A stretch of DNA of 63,461 nucleotides from Opitutia bacterium (GCA_947465345.1 CANHZL010000001.1:1-63461), one strand, 5' to 3'; shown: positions 27,729 through 37,271, counted from the stretch's first letter. Made by a program: numbers and translations. Notes: generated by a model from the sequence alone, not told the origin.

Positions 27729-28790
27729 TTACTTACCCTGAGCCGACTTGTCGAAGGCCGCGTCGAAGGCGACCTTGTTGGTCGGGAAGGAGAGCTTCTT
27801 GACGAAGGCAGCCGATTCGGCGGCGCCGAAGAAGCGGTCCATACGGCCGTCTTCCCACTCGACGGAAAGCGGGCCGGCGTAGCCGACGTCGTTAAGGGCG
27901 ACGATGACGTCCTCGAAACGGATGTCGCCGCGTCCGACAGAGCGGAAGTCCCAGGCGCGACGGGCGTCGCAGAAATCAGTGTGGCCGCCGAACACGCCGA
28001 CCGTGCCGTCGCCGTGACCCCACCAGACGTCCTTCATGTGGGCGTGGTGGATCTGCTTGCCGAAGGTTCGGATGAACTTCACGTAGTCGACGCCCTGGTA
28101 GCCGAGGTGGCTGGGGTCGTAATTGAAGCCGAAGCGCTTGTGGTTGCCGACGGCGTCGAGCGCGCGCTGGGCGGAGGCAATGTCGAAGGCGATCTCGGTC
28201 GGGTGCACTTCGAGGCCGAAGTAGACATCGTTCTTCTCAAAGACCTCGAGGATGGGCTTCCAGCGCTTGGCGAAGTCGTCGTAACCCTTCTGCAGGTAGG
28301 CCTGATTGGTGGGCGGGAAGGCGTAGATTGCGTGCCAGATGGAAGAACCGGTGAAGCCGTTGACGACGGTCTTGCCCGAACCCTTCGGCTTATTGGCCAT
28401 GTACGCCTTGCCGGCGTCGAAGAATTTGCGAGCGGCCTGAGCGGTCAGGGCCATTTCGGCGCAAGCGCGCTGGCGAACGCCTTCCGGATTGCCATCACCC
28501 CAGACGTGGGCCGGGAGGATGCACTGGTGGCGTTCGTCGATATTATCGCAGGTGGCCTGACCGACGAGGTGGGCGGAGATCGCCCAGCAACCAAGGTCGT
28601 GCTGCGCGAGGAGCTTCCAGATGGATTCGACGTAGCCCGGCTCGTTGACGGCGCGGACGACATCGAAGTGGTCGCCCCAACAGGCGAGCTCGACGCCTTC
28701 GTAGCCCATGGCTTTGACCTTAGGGAGAAGCTCGGCGATTTTGAGGTCGGCCCACTGGCCGGTGAAGAGGGTAACAGGGCGCTGTGACAT
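27729..28790 (-). CDS. Sugar phosphate isomerase/epimerase-like TIM barrel
   Basis: 353 residues from ATG 28790 ([18 protein letters not shown]). It has the AP endonuclease 2 fold shared by xylose isomerase-like epimerases: [51 protein letters not shown] and [11 protein letters not shown], which carry the metal and acid/base residues. The substrate is unknown, probably a keto-sugar. It sits between xylB and two Gfo/Idh dehydrogenases in one operon. The extra 11 residues upstream of M28790 look non-coding. Confidence 0.88.
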   Translation of the reverse strand: MSQRPVTLFTGQWADLKIAELLPKVKAMGYEGVELACWGDHFDVVRAVNEPGYVESIWKLLAQHDLGCWAISAHLVGQATCDNIDERHQCILPAHVWGDGNPEGVRQRACAEMALTAQAARKFFDAGKAYMANKPKGSGKTVVNGFTGSSIWHAIYAFPPTNQAYLQKGYDDFAKRWKPILEVFEKNDVYFGLEVHPTEIAFDIASAQRALDAVGNHKRFGFNYDPSHLGYQGVDYVKFIRTFGKQIHHAHMKDVWWGHGDGTVGVFGGHTDFCDARRAWDFRSVGRGDIRFEDVIVALNDVGYAGPLSVEWEDGRMDRFFGAAESAAFVKKLSFPTNKVAFDAAFDKSAQGK

Positions 28791-28866
28791 GGTGAGTAGG
28801 GGTGAGCCCCCTATGTCAGCCAATCACCCCACTTTGTTCAAGTGGGCAATGCTCACAGACCTCAAT

Positions 28867-30402
28867 TTATGCCTTACGCGACAGCGATTGGCCCAGTTCG
28901 GCCTCCAGCTTGTCGTAGGCCGCCCGGAGGGCCGGGTTTGGCTGGACGACACCCGGGGCGGGGGCGCAGAAAACAGGCTCCAGATCGGCCATCTTGGCCC
29001 CGCAAGCCCCCTCGGCGGCACGCAGGGCGGCACCTAGGGCGGCGGAATCGGAGACGGCCAGACGAAGCACCGGGGCGCCGAAGACATCCGCGAAGATCTT
29101 GGCGACGGAAGGATTCTCGGAGGCACCGCCCGTCAGGAGAAGTTGCGTCGTCGGGGTGCCGACCCATCGGCTGTGGTATCGGAGGCTAAGCGCCTGGCCT
29201 TCGACGGCGGCGCGCGGAAGCGAGGCCTTGGTGGAGGTAGCTCCGAGCGCGATACGACCGGCCGGACGACGCGGCGTGATTTCGGGCTCCTCCATTGGGA
29301 GCACGGCGGAGACGGCGGCGGGCGAGGCGTCGACAGCGGCGGAGAACGCAACCCAGTCGGCGTGTCCGCATTCTCGGCGGATCGCTTCGCGGGCGAGCGA
29401 GCCGTTGCGGACGCAGACGAGGCTCATGCTACCGCCCATGGGATTACCGAAAGCGTGGCCGAGGCCGGCGGAGTCGGTGCGGATGCCTTCGATCGCGGCG
29501 AAGAGCGTGTCGCTCGTACCCAGGCTAATGACAACCTTGCCAGGCTTCGAAGCACCCATGCCGACAAGGCTGGAAGGATTATCGCCGGTACCAATGACGA
29601 CCTGACACTTCGGCGAGAAACCGTATCGGGCGACAAAGTAGGCGGAGATACCGCCGGCCACGGTCGAGCCGGGGCGGACGGGCGGAAGCTTGGCGGCGAG
29701 ATCGGGCGCGGTCGCGGCGAGCGCGGCGGGAGCCCAGTCACCCTTGCGGATATCCATCAGGTTCATCCCAGCGCCATCACCGGTATCGATCGCGGCATCC
29801 TTCCCGGCGAGGACCGAAGCGAAGAAGGAAGAAACGAGATGGACGCGCTTAGTCTTGGCCCAAGCGTCAGGCTCAAGCTTGGCGAAGCGGCGGATTTGCG
29901 GGCCCGTGAAGCGCTGCGTGGCGACGGAGCCGGTGAGGTCGCAGACAGCCTGATCTCCGCCGAGAGCGGCCGCGATTTCGGCACATTCGGCCGACGTGGA
30001 AGAGTCCATCCAGATCGGTGAAGAGCGACGGGAAAGGACAGGGGAGATCTTGGCGGAGAGCGAAGTGGCGCGATTACCGTCGGCGAGCGCGGCCTCATAA
30101 CCGGCGGCGAGATAGACGCTGCCGTGCTGCTGGCCAGAGACGGAGACCGCGTGGATCTGGGAGAGGTCGGTTAGTTTGGCGAGGCGGTCGAGCGTGAGCT
30201 CAAGGCCGTCGAGCCAGAGGAGCGGATCGGCGTGCACTTCGCCACCCTGCCCTCCGCGAAGGAATCCTTCCGGATGTCCGCGGTCGGGGAAGTCGGCGCC
30301 GAACGCCGCGCGGGCGCGGGCGACCGTCGTGCCTTTCGCCGTGTCCAGCACGAGCGCCGTTGCGCTCTGTGTGGACAGGTCAAGACCCAGAACGATCGCC
30401 AT
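28867..30402 (-). CDS. xylB: Xylulokinase, eukaryote-type
   Basis: 511 residues, FGGY carbohydrate kinase that phosphorylates D-xylulose. The N-terminal phosphate loop is GLDLSTQSATALVLD; HAVSVSGQQHGSVYL is the substrate side. The stretch WMDSST, then GSVATQRFTGPQI, LVSSFFASVLAG, DGAGMNL and GTGDNPSSLVGM matches animal and fungal xylulokinases (XYLB/XKS1) more than E. coli XylB. xylA ends 4 bp upstream. Confidence 0.93.
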   Translation of the reverse strand: MAIVLGLDLSTQSATALVLDTAKGTTVARARAAFGADFPDRGHPEGFLRGGQGGEVHADPLLWLDGLELTLDRLAKLTDLSQIHAVSVSGQQHGSVYLAAGYEAALADGNRATSLSAKISPVLSRRSSPIWMDSSTSAECAEIAAALGGDQAVCDLTGSVATQRFTGPQIRRFAKLEPDAWAKTKRVHLVSSFFASVLAGKDAAIDTGDGAGMNLMDIRKGDWAPAALAATAPDLAAKLPPVRPGSTVAGGISAYFVARYGFSPKCQVVIGTGDNPSSLVGMGASKPGKVVISLGTSDTLFAAIEGIRTDSAGLGHAFGNPMGGSMSLVCVRNGSLAREAIRRECGHADWVAFSAAVDASPAAVSAVLPMEEPEITPRRPAGRIALGATSTKASLPRAAVEGQALSLRYHSRWVGTPTTQLLLTGGASENPSVAKIFADVFGAPVLRLAVSDSAALGAALRAAEGACGAKMADLEPVFCAPAPGVVQPNPALRAAYDKLEAELGQSLSRKA

Positions 30403-30406
30403 GGCC

Positions 30407-31717
30407 TCAGCGGATGTACTCGTTGATCAGATTCTCGAGCATCTCTTGGCGGCCAGACGCGAGCGTCGGTGCCTTGATGCCCTGGGCGTAGGCGTCAAGC
30501 TGGGCGAGGGTGACCTTGCCGGACTCGACCTTCTTGCCGATGCCGCTGTCCCAGGAGGCGTAGCGGTTCGAGACAAACTTATCCATCTTACCATCCTTGA
30601 TGATTGCGTGGGCGATCTTGAGGCCGCGGGCGAAGGCATCCATACCGCCGATGTGGGCGTGGAAGAGGTCGACCGGCTCGTGCGATTCGCGACGACGCTT
30701 GGCGTCGAAGTTGAGGCCGCCCTTGGTGAAGCCGCCCATCTTAAGGATGCGCAGCATGATGTTCGTCGTAAGGTAGAGGTCGGTCGGGAACTGGTCGGTA
30801 TCCCAGCCGACGAGCGTATCACCGCGGTTGGCGTCGACGGAGCCGAGGGCATTCGCGCCGATTGCGACTTCCATCTCATGCTCCATCGTGTGACCAGCGA
30901 GCGTGGCGTGGTTGGTCTCGAGGTTCAGCTTGAAGTGCTTCAGGAGGCCGTATTCGCGGAGGAAGTTGAGGCAGGCGGCCGAATCGGAATCGTACTGGTG
31001 GGTCGAGGGTTCACGCGGCTTGGGCTCAATCAGGAACTGACCCTTGAAGCCGATCTTCTTCGCATGATCGACGGCGAGGTGCAGGAGCGCGGCGAGGTGA
31101 TCTAGCTCACGCTTCATGTCGGTGTTGATCAGTGTGGCGTAGCCTTCGCGGCCGCCCCAGAAAACGTAGCCTTCGCCACCGAGGGCCTTGGTGGCCTCGA
31201 GCGCGTGGCGGACCTGGCTCGCGCCGTAGGCGAACACGTCGGCGTTAGGCGACGTACCCGCGCCCTGCGCGTAGCGCGGGTGCGAGAAGAGACAGGCAGT
31301 GCCCCAGAGGAGCTGCTTGCCAGTGCCCTTTTGGAAGGCCTTCAGTTCCTTGGTGACGCGGTCGAGGTTCGCATGCGTCTCGGTGAGGGTCTTGCCTTCG
31401 GGGGAGATGTCGCGGTCGTGGAAGCAGTAGAAGTCGATCTGACACTTCTGGAGGAACTCAAAGAAGACCGGGATACGGCGCAGGGCGTTATCGAGGGAAT
31501 CGGAGCCGTCATCCCAAGGCATGAGGGCAGTGCCAGCACCGAACGGGTCAGAAAGACTATTGCGCATCACGTGCCAGTAGGCCGCGGCGAAGCGCATGTG
31601 GTCCTTCATCTTCTTCCCGCCGATCTTCTCGTCCGGGTTGTAGTGCTTGAAGGCGAACGGGTTCTTGGACTTCGATCCTTCAAACTCGATGACCGGGACA
31701 TTAGGGAAGTGCGACAT
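30407..31717 (-). CDS. xylA: Xylose isomerase
   Basis: 436 residues, close to the E. coli length (class II). It interconverts D-xylose and D-xylulose. Signatures: [11 protein letters not shown] with the catalytic His, [32 protein letters not shown] and [17 protein letters not shown], which carry the metal ligands. It is the first gene of a five-gene operon and is divergent from panC across 147 bp that presumably hold the operon promoter. No Shine-Dalgarno precedes the ATG. Confidence 0.97.
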   Translation of the reverse strand: MSHFPNVPVIEFEGSKSKNPFAFKHYNPDEKIGGKKMKDHMRFAAAYWHVMRNSLSDPFGAGTALMPWDDGSDSLDNALRRIPVFFEFLQKCQIDFYCFHDRDISPEGKTLTETHANLDRVTKELKAFQKGTGKQLLWGTACLFSHPRYAQGAGTSPNADVFAYGASQVRHALEATKALGGEGYVFWGGREGYATLINTDMKRELDHLAALLHLAVDHAKKIGFKGQFLIEPKPREPSTHQYDSDSAACLNFLREYGLLKHFKLNLETNHATLAGHTMEHEMEVAIGANALGSVDANRGDTLVGWDTDQFPTDLYLTTNIMLRILKMGGFTKGGLNFDAKRRRESHEPVDLFHAHIGGMDAFARGLKIAHAIIKDGKMDKFVSNRYASWDSGIGKKVESGKVTLAQLDAYAQGIKAPTLASGRQEMLENLINEYIR

Positions 31718-31864
31718 GACTTATAGGAGGGAGGGTTCTGACATTGGAGTCCGCCCCCTTGCTGCCAAGAAAGGAATGGGGGGCGTCTATGAACAAAACG
31801 ACAGGGAGGGAGGCTGCATACAACTGCGCCTTGCGCCTTCGCGGGCGCCGCATAGGTTGGCGAC
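31718..31864. promoter_or_regulatory. Divergent xylA-panC upstream region
   Basis: The region must contain promoters for both genes. A purine-rich stretch on the plus strand (AGGAGGGAGGG) lies 5 to 15 bp upstream of xylA and reads as pyrimidine on the xylA strand, so it is not a Shine-Dalgarno. I found no convincing operator. Confidence 0.35.
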
Positions 31865-32707
31865 ATGGAGGTCGTCCATACCATCCTCGAACTGCGTACC
31901 GCGGTCGCCCGGGCCCGCCAAGCGGGTCAGGCCATCGGCTTCGTGCCGACGATGGGCTGCCTACATGAAGGTCACCTCAGCCTAATCCGTCGCGCCAAAG
32001 AAGAGTCGGCCTTTGTCGTCGTCTCCATCTTCGTCAACCCGACCCAGTTCGGCCCCACTGAGGATTTCTCCAAATACCCGCGGACCCTCGAGGATGATCG
32101 CCGTGGCTGCGAGGCCGCGGGCGCCAATCTAATCTTCGCCCCCACCGCCGCCGACTTCTATCCGGCCGGTGCTTCAACCTGGGTCGACGTCGACGGCGTC
32201 TCGGCCAAGCTCTGCGGCGAATTCCGACCGGGTCATTTCCGTGGTGTCGCCACCGTCGTCGCCATGCTCTTCAATGCGGTGCAGTCGGACCTCGCCGTCT
32301 TCGGCCGCAAGGACCTACAGCAGCTCGCGGTGATCCGCCGCATGGTGCGCGATCTGCACATCCCCATCCGTATCATCGCGCATGAGACCATCCGCGAGCC
32401 CAACGGCGTCGCGATGAGCTCACGCAACCGCTACCTTTCGGCCGAACAGCTAGCACAGGCGACAGCCATCCCGGCCGCCATGGCCGCGGCCAAAGCCCTC
32501 GCCCAAGCTGGCGTCACCGACGCCGCGCGCCTCCGTGACGCGGCGCAGGCGGTGCTGGCCGCGCAGCCCTCGCTGAAGCCGCAATACTGCGAGATTGTCG
32601 ACCTTGAGACCATGTCACCGGTCGCCTCGACCTCGGGACTCCGCTGCGCCATCGCGATTGCGTGCCACCTGGGCGCGACGCGTCTGATTGACAACGCTGA
32701 CCTCTGA
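31865..32707 (+). CDS. panC: Pantoate--beta-alanine ligase
   Basis: 280 residues. It joins pantoate and beta-alanine with ATP to give pantothenate. The nucleotidyltransferase HIGH-like motif is seen as GFVPTMGCLHEGHLSLI; FVNPTQFGPTEDFSKYPR, FGRKDLQQLAVIRRMVRDL and VAMSSRNRYLS are all conserved. No panB or panD is adjacent. The stop codon abuts the stop of the convergent DMT transporter gene. Confidence 0.97.
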   Translation: MEVVHTILELRTAVARARQAGQAIGFVPTMGCLHEGHLSLIRRAKEESAFVVVSIFVNPTQFGPTEDFSKYPRTLEDDRRGCEAAGANLIFAPTAADFYPAGASTWVDVDGVSAKLCGEFRPGHFRGVATVVAMLFNAVQSDLAVFGRKDLQQLAVIRRMVRDLHIPIRIIAHETIREPNGVAMSSRNRYLSAEQLAQATAIPAAMAAAKALAQAGVTDAARLRDAAQAVLAAQPSLKPQYCEIVDLETMSPVASTSGLRCAIAIACHLGATRLIDNADL

Positions 32708-33583
32708 TCAGGCCAGACTGAGGTAGACGGCGGCCAACAAGATCAAGGCTCCGATCAGTCGGCGCGTCATAATACCTCGGCCCACGTGCTTCTCCGAATT
32801 GGAGAACCAATGCCCGACAACCCAAACCAGCGCCACGCTCCAGAGGCCCCGAGTGTTATAAAGGACGTTGGTGACCGTGACCTCATGATACACCGCGATG
32901 CAATAGGCGATGCCCATCGCCTGGATCGTGAGCAGCAAGCCGCCGCCGAAAGCCCAGACGACCATCGGGCGAGGCATCTGACGCAACGGCGCTGAGAAGA
33001 ACGGAATCAAGGTGAACGATAGCACCCCGACCGTGATGAACATCACCGGACCGAAATGGCCGAAGCCGAAAGCCGGCACCCATAGCTGTTGCATCACGTC
33101 CGTGGCCGCGAAGGCAACCGAGGCCAGGAAGGCGAAGCCCACGCTCACGAGTAGTCGCTGGCGATTCGCATGCCACTCACCGCCCAGCAAGGCCAAGGCC
33201 AGCGTCGTCAGGAAGGTGGCCACCCAGAGTTTCGAATCCAGTTGGCCGCCAGCCAGGCAGACCAGCAAGGCCACGAAGATCACTTTAGTGCCGAGCACGG
33301 GCGTCGCGATGGAGATATCCCCTCGGCTGATCGCGATGAAGGTGAAGACCTGACCGATAAAGAACGCCGTCCCGGCCAAGACCGCGTGGGTGACGTTGGT
33401 CGCCGTGAAGGGTTCGCCTCCATGCAGGAGCCAGGTCTGGAAAAGGACCGCCCCAATCAGGTTCACGATGAACAGGACCCGCCAGGGGTGGCCGCCGTCC
33501 ATGGCCCGTTTGAGGGCCATCGCGGCGAAGGTGTAGCCCACGGCCGAGCAGAGAGGGATGACAATGGAGGCGGGAGAACGCAT
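32708..33583 (-). CDS. EamA/DMT-superfamily transporter
   Basis: 291 residues with about ten helices from ATG 33583 (MRSPASIVIPLCSAVGYTFAAMALKRA). Two EamA halves are visible, the first with ISIATPVLGTKVIFVALL, the second ending in VVGHWFSNSEKHVGRGIMTRRLIGALILLAAVYL. The substrate is unknown; drug/metabolite exporters look alike. The upstream frame of 39 residues is unlike a membrane protein start and is rejected. Confidence 0.85.
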   Translation of the reverse strand: MRSPASIVIPLCSAVGYTFAAMALKRAMDGGHPWRVLFIVNLIGAVLFQTWLLHGGEPFTATNVTHAVLAGTAFFIGQVFTFIAISRGDISIATPVLGTKVIFVALLVCLAGGQLDSKLWVATFLTTLALALLGGEWHANRQRLLVSVGFAFLASVAFAATDVMQQLWVPAFGFGHFGPVMFITVGVLSFTLIPFFSAPLRQMPRPMVVWAFGGGLLLTIQAMGIAYCIAVYHEVTVTNVLYNTRGLWSVALVWVVGHWFSNSEKHVGRGIMTRRLIGALILLAAVYLSLA

Positions 33584-33698
33584 CAGGCAGCCCAGAACGA
33601 ACGCCCTTCCCTCCCCGCTGGCGAGTCCGAAGCAAGAAAACCGCCCGTCAGGCCAGCCACAACCTTGCCCCGTGCCGGCCCGCAGGCATGCTGAAGAC

Positions 33699-35525
33699 AT
33701 GGGCCAATTTTCCTACAAGAACGAGGCGGTCGATCCCCACCGAAAGATTCTCTCCGAGCAGCTCGTCATGGACCTGGAGCATGTCGCCGAAGCGCCTTTG
33801 CTCGCCCTCGCCAAGCAGATCCCCGGCGGCTACATCCACCGCAAACCTTTCCTGCGCGACGCGAAGTGGCTGTTCAAGAAACGCCTGGGCCATCTGGCCT
33901 TGGACGCGGCCGCCATCGCGGAACACCTACCGTGGTACGCTGAAGCCCTGAAATGCGAGAAAGCAAAGCTACTCGAGCATCTGGACGAACTCGCTGCTGC
34001 CATCGGCGGACCGCGCACCGCCCTGCTCTGCGTCCTTTGGAACAACCAGGCTGAACAGAAGGACGCCTCCCTGCCGGCCGACCTCCTTCCCCGTCTCCTG
34101 TCCAACGCCAAGGCGCAGTCCAATAAACCTGACGCCAAGGCATGGAAGGCGGCCATCGCCAAACTCGGCGGCGCATCGGAAAAAGAACCCCTCGATTCCG
34201 TCGACGCGCTCGACTCCGCCGGCAAGACTGTCCGACGACTCCTCCAGGAACTCTCCCAAGGCAAAGCCGCCCGCGAAAACGAAGGTCGCGCAATTCGCCG
34301 CCAACACGCGAACGAGCTCGAAACCAAGGACGCTGAGATCCGCAAGAGCCGCGAGGAAGCCGCACGCCAGGGCCAAGAAGCCGCCAAGCAGACCGCCGTG
34401 CTCGACGCGAACATCTTGGCGCTGCAAGCCAAGCTGGCCGCGGAAGAAACCGAAGTCGCCAGGCTGCGCGGCGAACTGGACCGCGCCCGCGAACACGTGA
34501 CCAAGAAGGCCCGCGAGATTGCCGAAGAACTCCTTTCCGAGGAGATCCGCCCTTGGCTCGCCGATGCGCGCACCCTGAAGTCGGCCTCCGAGGAAGTCGC
34601 CAAGCTGCGTCAGCTCACCACGGAGACCGTCGAGAAAGTCCGCAAGGCCCAGCGCGACGCCGACCCTTTTCTCGCCAAGGAGCATGAGCTGCGCCAGGCC
34701 ATCCCGCAGATGGAGGAGATGCTCAAGCTACTCCGCCGTTACCTGCGTACTGCCGGACAGGCCTTACCTGAAGTCGTCGCCCTCGAGAAGCGACTCACGG
34801 AGCACATTGAGAAGGTCCGCTACGAACTCGAAAAACGTGACCAACCTTCCGACCCCTTCCTCGAGCGAATCTCGGCGAAAATCAACGGAGCGGACGCGCG
34901 TGAACTGAAGTCGATTGAAAGCGCACTGCTGCTCGCTGAGCAATCCGGCCTAGTCGATTCGCGCCACGCGGACCTTTACCGCCGCGACCTCCATCGCCGA
35001 CGCTCCTACATGGCGGACCGCGCCTTCCACGAGCAGAAACAGTCCGGACCGCTCGCCCTGCTGGAACGCGCCGTGGCCACCGGCGAGAAGGCCCGCTTGG
35101 CACTCGATGCCAACAACTTCGCCTGCCTGCGTCAGGACTACCTTGGACTACGTCTGACCACGAAGAAGAACGCGCAAGGTGAGGCCCGCTTCCTGCTCGA
35201 CGCCGCCGCCCGTCAGAAGGTCGTGCAGCTAGTCGAGAAGCTAGCTGATGACGCGCCCGGCTTACACGTCTGGGTGAGCTTCGACGGCCAACCGACCGCG
35301 CTCAAAACGACGAACTCCCGCGTGCGGGTGACCTTCAGTCGCGCCGGCGCCAAGGCCGACCACGACATCATGGACCTGGTGGCCAAGGATAAGACCGTGG
35401 ATGCCCCCTGGTTCGTCGTCAGCGACGATATCGAAGTGCGCGACGCCACGGCCCGCGAAGGAGCCTACATCATCTATAACGACGCGCTGATCCAGTTACT
35501 GGTGAACCGCGGCATCCGGGCCTAA
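33699..35525 (+). CDS. Long coiled-coil protein with C-terminal YacP-type NYN domain
   Basis: 608 residues from ATG 33699 (MGQFSYKNEAVDPH). Residues 1-110 form a helical domain I do not recognise. Residues about 170-430 are heptad-rich and Glu/Lys/Arg/Ala rich with few prolines, a long coiled coil. The last 140 residues fit a YacP/NYN fold: LALDANNF (Asp near 470), then VWVSFDG, VRVTFSRAGAKADHDIMDL and WFVVSDDIEVRDATAREGAYII, with the acidic residues in place. This implies a metal-dependent RNase tethered to a rod. No close architecture is known to me. It stands alone and ends at a terminator. Confidence 0.8.
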   Translation: MGQFSYKNEAVDPHRKILSEQLVMDLEHVAEAPLLALAKQIPGGYIHRKPFLRDAKWLFKKRLGHLALDAAAIAEHLPWYAEALKCEKAKLLEHLDELAAAIGGPRTALLCVLWNNQAEQKDASLPADLLPRLLSNAKAQSNKPDAKAWKAAIAKLGGASEKEPLDSVDALDSAGKTVRRLLQELSQGKAARENEGRAIRRQHANELETKDAEIRKSREEAARQGQEAAKQTAVLDANILALQAKLAAEETEVARLRGELDRAREHVTKKAREIAEELLSEEIRPWLADARTLKSASEEVAKLRQLTTETVEKVRKAQRDADPFLAKEHELRQAIPQMEEMLKLLRRYLRTAGQALPEVVALEKRLTEHIEKVRYELEKRDQPSDPFLERISAKINGADARELKSIESALLLAEQSGLVDSRHADLYRRDLHRRRSYMADRAFHEQKQSGPLALLERAVATGEKARLALDANNFACLRQDYLGLRLTTKKNAQGEARFLLDAAARQKVVQLVEKLADDAPGLHVWVSFDGQPTALKTTNSRVRVTFSRAGAKADHDIMDLVAKDKTVDAPWFVVSDDIEVRDATAREGAYIIYNDALIQLLVNRGIRA

Positions 35526-35530
35526 ACAAA

Positions 35531-35556
35531 ACGGGCGCATCCTGCGATGCGCCCGT
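35531..35556. terminator. Intrinsic terminator-like hairpin
   Basis: Perfect 11-bp stem ACGGGCGCATC/GATGCGCCCGT with loop CTGC, preceded by AAACAAA. It separates the coiled-coil gene from the ThuA gene. Confidence 0.8.
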
Positions 35557-35578
35557 GGGGGAAGAAAGCGTCGACGAC

Positions 35579-36649
35579 TTACTTCTTCTTGGCGGGCGGA
35601 GCGGTAACGGGAGGAGGCAGTACGCCCGCGAAATCCTCGGCCTTGAGGCCGGGGTGGAACATGTTGAAGGAGTACTTGCTGGGCTTCCATTCCACGACCG
35701 GCGTGACATCGGCCTTGGCGAGGACCTCGAGGCCGAGACCCCAAAAGACGCCGTTGACGAGCAGGCGGCGGAGCGACTCGTCCTTCAGGTCGCTGGCGGA
35801 AGCCATGGTGGTGGTCAGCACGCGATTCTTGGTACCGCCGGCATTAGGGACCACGCGGGTCCAAGCCACGGCCATGGCAGGAGAGTTGACGCCCTGCTCC
35901 TTCTTGTCGGCGTTCTTCTTGGAACGTTCGCTGAGTGGGTCTTCCGGATTCATGCCCTTGAGCACGAGGCCGCGGAGCAGGATCTGGGCGTCGGAGGGAG
36001 GGTTGGCTTCGTAGACGTCGGTGTCGCCGAAGATCTGGCCGACGCCGTTAAGGATCGCGAGCTTCTCTGCGCCGGGCTCGACGGCCGTGCGGGTGGCTTC
36101 ACCCTTGTGGTTACCCCAGTGGCTGACCCAGGTCTCGCCGAGCACATTCTTGCCGAAACCACCCTTAACGTTCCAGTTATAGGCCGCGAAGGCGCTTTCT
36201 TTCGGGATACCCGCGAAAGCGTGTGTGCTGGTGCGGGTCGCAATGATCGGTACGCCACGCTTGATGGCGGCGTCAAACTTCGCGAGAGCGGTTTCGTTCC
36301 ACTTACGGAAGCGCAACCCAAGCAGGAGAGCGTCGGCGGTGTCGAGGGCCTCGGGCTTGCCGAGCGAAGCGCCGTTGTTCGGATTGATTACGTCGCCGTC
36401 ATGGGAGAAGAGGACGGTGCATTTGAATCCGTGGCGCTCGGAGAGGATGCGGGCGAGCATCGGCAAGGACTCTTCGGAGCGGTATTCTTCGTCACCCGCG
36501 AGCAGCACGACGTGCTTGCCAGCCCCCGGACCTTTACCCGCAGGGAATTCGAGCCAACCGGGGCCAGAAGTGAAGGCCTCCGCGGCGACGGCCGGGAGCG
36601 CGAGGACGAGGGCGGCGACGGCCGTCCAGAGATGGAGATGACGCTTCAT
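35579..36649 (-). CDS. Secreted ThuA-like domain protein
   Basis: 356 residues from ATG 36649, which begins a signal peptide (MKRHLHLWTAVAALVLALPAVAA). The ThuA glutamine amidotransferase-like fold is seen in HVVLLAGDEEYRSEESLPMLARIL, then DALLLGLRFRKW, GVPIIATRTSTHAF and a long C-terminal region with WGNHKGEATR. Family members occur next to secreted sugar-oxidising proteins in Verrucomicrobia and Planctomycetes; the reaction is unknown. The C-terminus is Pro/Lys rich. Confidence 0.87.
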   Translation of the reverse strand: MKRHLHLWTAVAALVLALPAVAAEAFTSGPGWLEFPAGKGPGAGKHVVLLAGDEEYRSEESLPMLARILSERHGFKCTVLFSHDGDVINPNNGASLGKPEALDTADALLLGLRFRKWNETALAKFDAAIKRGVPIIATRTSTHAFAGIPKESAFAAYNWNVKGGFGKNVLGETWVSHWGNHKGEATRTAVEPGAEKLAILNGVGQIFGDTDVYEANPPSDAQILLRGLVLKGMNPEDPLSERSKKNADKKEQGVNSPAMAVAWTRVVPNAGGTKNRVLTTTMASASDLKDESLRRLLVNGVFWGLGLEVLAKADVTPVVEWKPSKYSFNMFHPGLKAEDFAGVLPPPVTAPPAKKK

Positions 36650-36740
36650 GGGGTAAGACTCCGGAGCCTGCACCGTCGATGGCAGGTTTCAAGCGCCCTG
36701 TTGGGGGACGATCCCTTCATTTCCACTCGCCCTCCCGGCC

Positions 36741-37271
36741 TCACTTTGCCGGAGCCGAAGAAAAAGGGTCGGGGCGGATCGTCTCGCGTCGGCCATCGGA
36801 ATAGGTCGTCACCTGATTGCCGAAGGGGTCCGTCCGGGTGGTCGCGCGCGTGCCATCGCTATAATTCGTGGACGACCCGCCGAACGGGTCGGGGCGCGTC
36901 GTGGCCGTCACCCCATTGCTGTAACGGGTCGTTGAGCCGCCGAAAGGGTCGGTACGCGTGGCGGCGGTAACGCCGTTGCTGTAGCGAGTAGAAGAGCCGC
37001 CAAAGGGATCGGGCGTCGTCACGGCGGTGACGCCATTGTCGTAGCGCGTCTGGGTGCGGCCGAAGGCGTCGGTACCCTTGACCCCAGTGCTCGGGGCTTG
37101 GCCGGTACGTGGTGCGAGCTTTACTTCCGCCGCGGGCTTAGCCTCCGGCTTAGACTCCACCTTGGCTTCGGTGCGAGCCGCCTCTTTGCGGGCGGCTTCT
37201 TTCTTCGAATCGGCCGGTACAGCGAAGAGCATCGCGGCGCCAAGGGCGCCGATGAGGAGGAGTGTCTTCAT
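36741..37271 (-). CDS. Secreted tandem-repeat protein (20-residue repeat)
   Basis: 176 residues from ATG 37271 (signal MKTLLLIGALGAAMLFAVPA). A basic Ala/Lys/Glu-rich stretch is followed by about five 20-residue repeats with the consensus D-P-F-G-G-S-S-T-R-Y-S-N-G-V-T-A-x-T-R. The Y-S/D-N/D-G core recalls bacterial YD repeats in miniature. Function is unknown; a cell-surface or scaffold role is a guess. It lies 91 bp upstream of the ThuA gene on the same strand. Confidence 0.8.
   Translation of the reverse strand: MKTLLLIGALGAAMLFAVPADSKKEAARKEAARTEAKVESKPEAKPAAEVKLAPRTGQAPSTGVKGTDAFGRTQTRYDNGVTAVTTPDPFGGSSTRYSNGVTAATRTDPFGGSTTRYSNGVTATTRPDPFGGSSTNYSDGTRATTRTDPFGNQVTTYSDGRRETIRPDPFSSAPAK
36781..37080 (+). 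repeat. 60-bp in-frame tandem repeat, five units
   Basis: Five consecutive 60-bp units at 36781, 36841, 36901, 36961 and 37021, each with a conserved core such as CCGAANGGGTC near its position 50. The units at 36901 and 36961 are closest to each other. The repeat lies inside the secreted repeat-protein gene and codes for one 20-residue unit each. Confidence 0.9.

Noticed and set aside
33699..35525. SMC/Rad50-like or defence ATPase
   Set aside because: No Walker A, signature or hinge is visible; the C-terminus fits NYN/YacP instead.
36781..37080. CRISPR-like regular repeats
   Set aside because: The 60-bp units are contiguous, in frame and encode a 20-residue protein repeat; there are no spacers and no cas genes.
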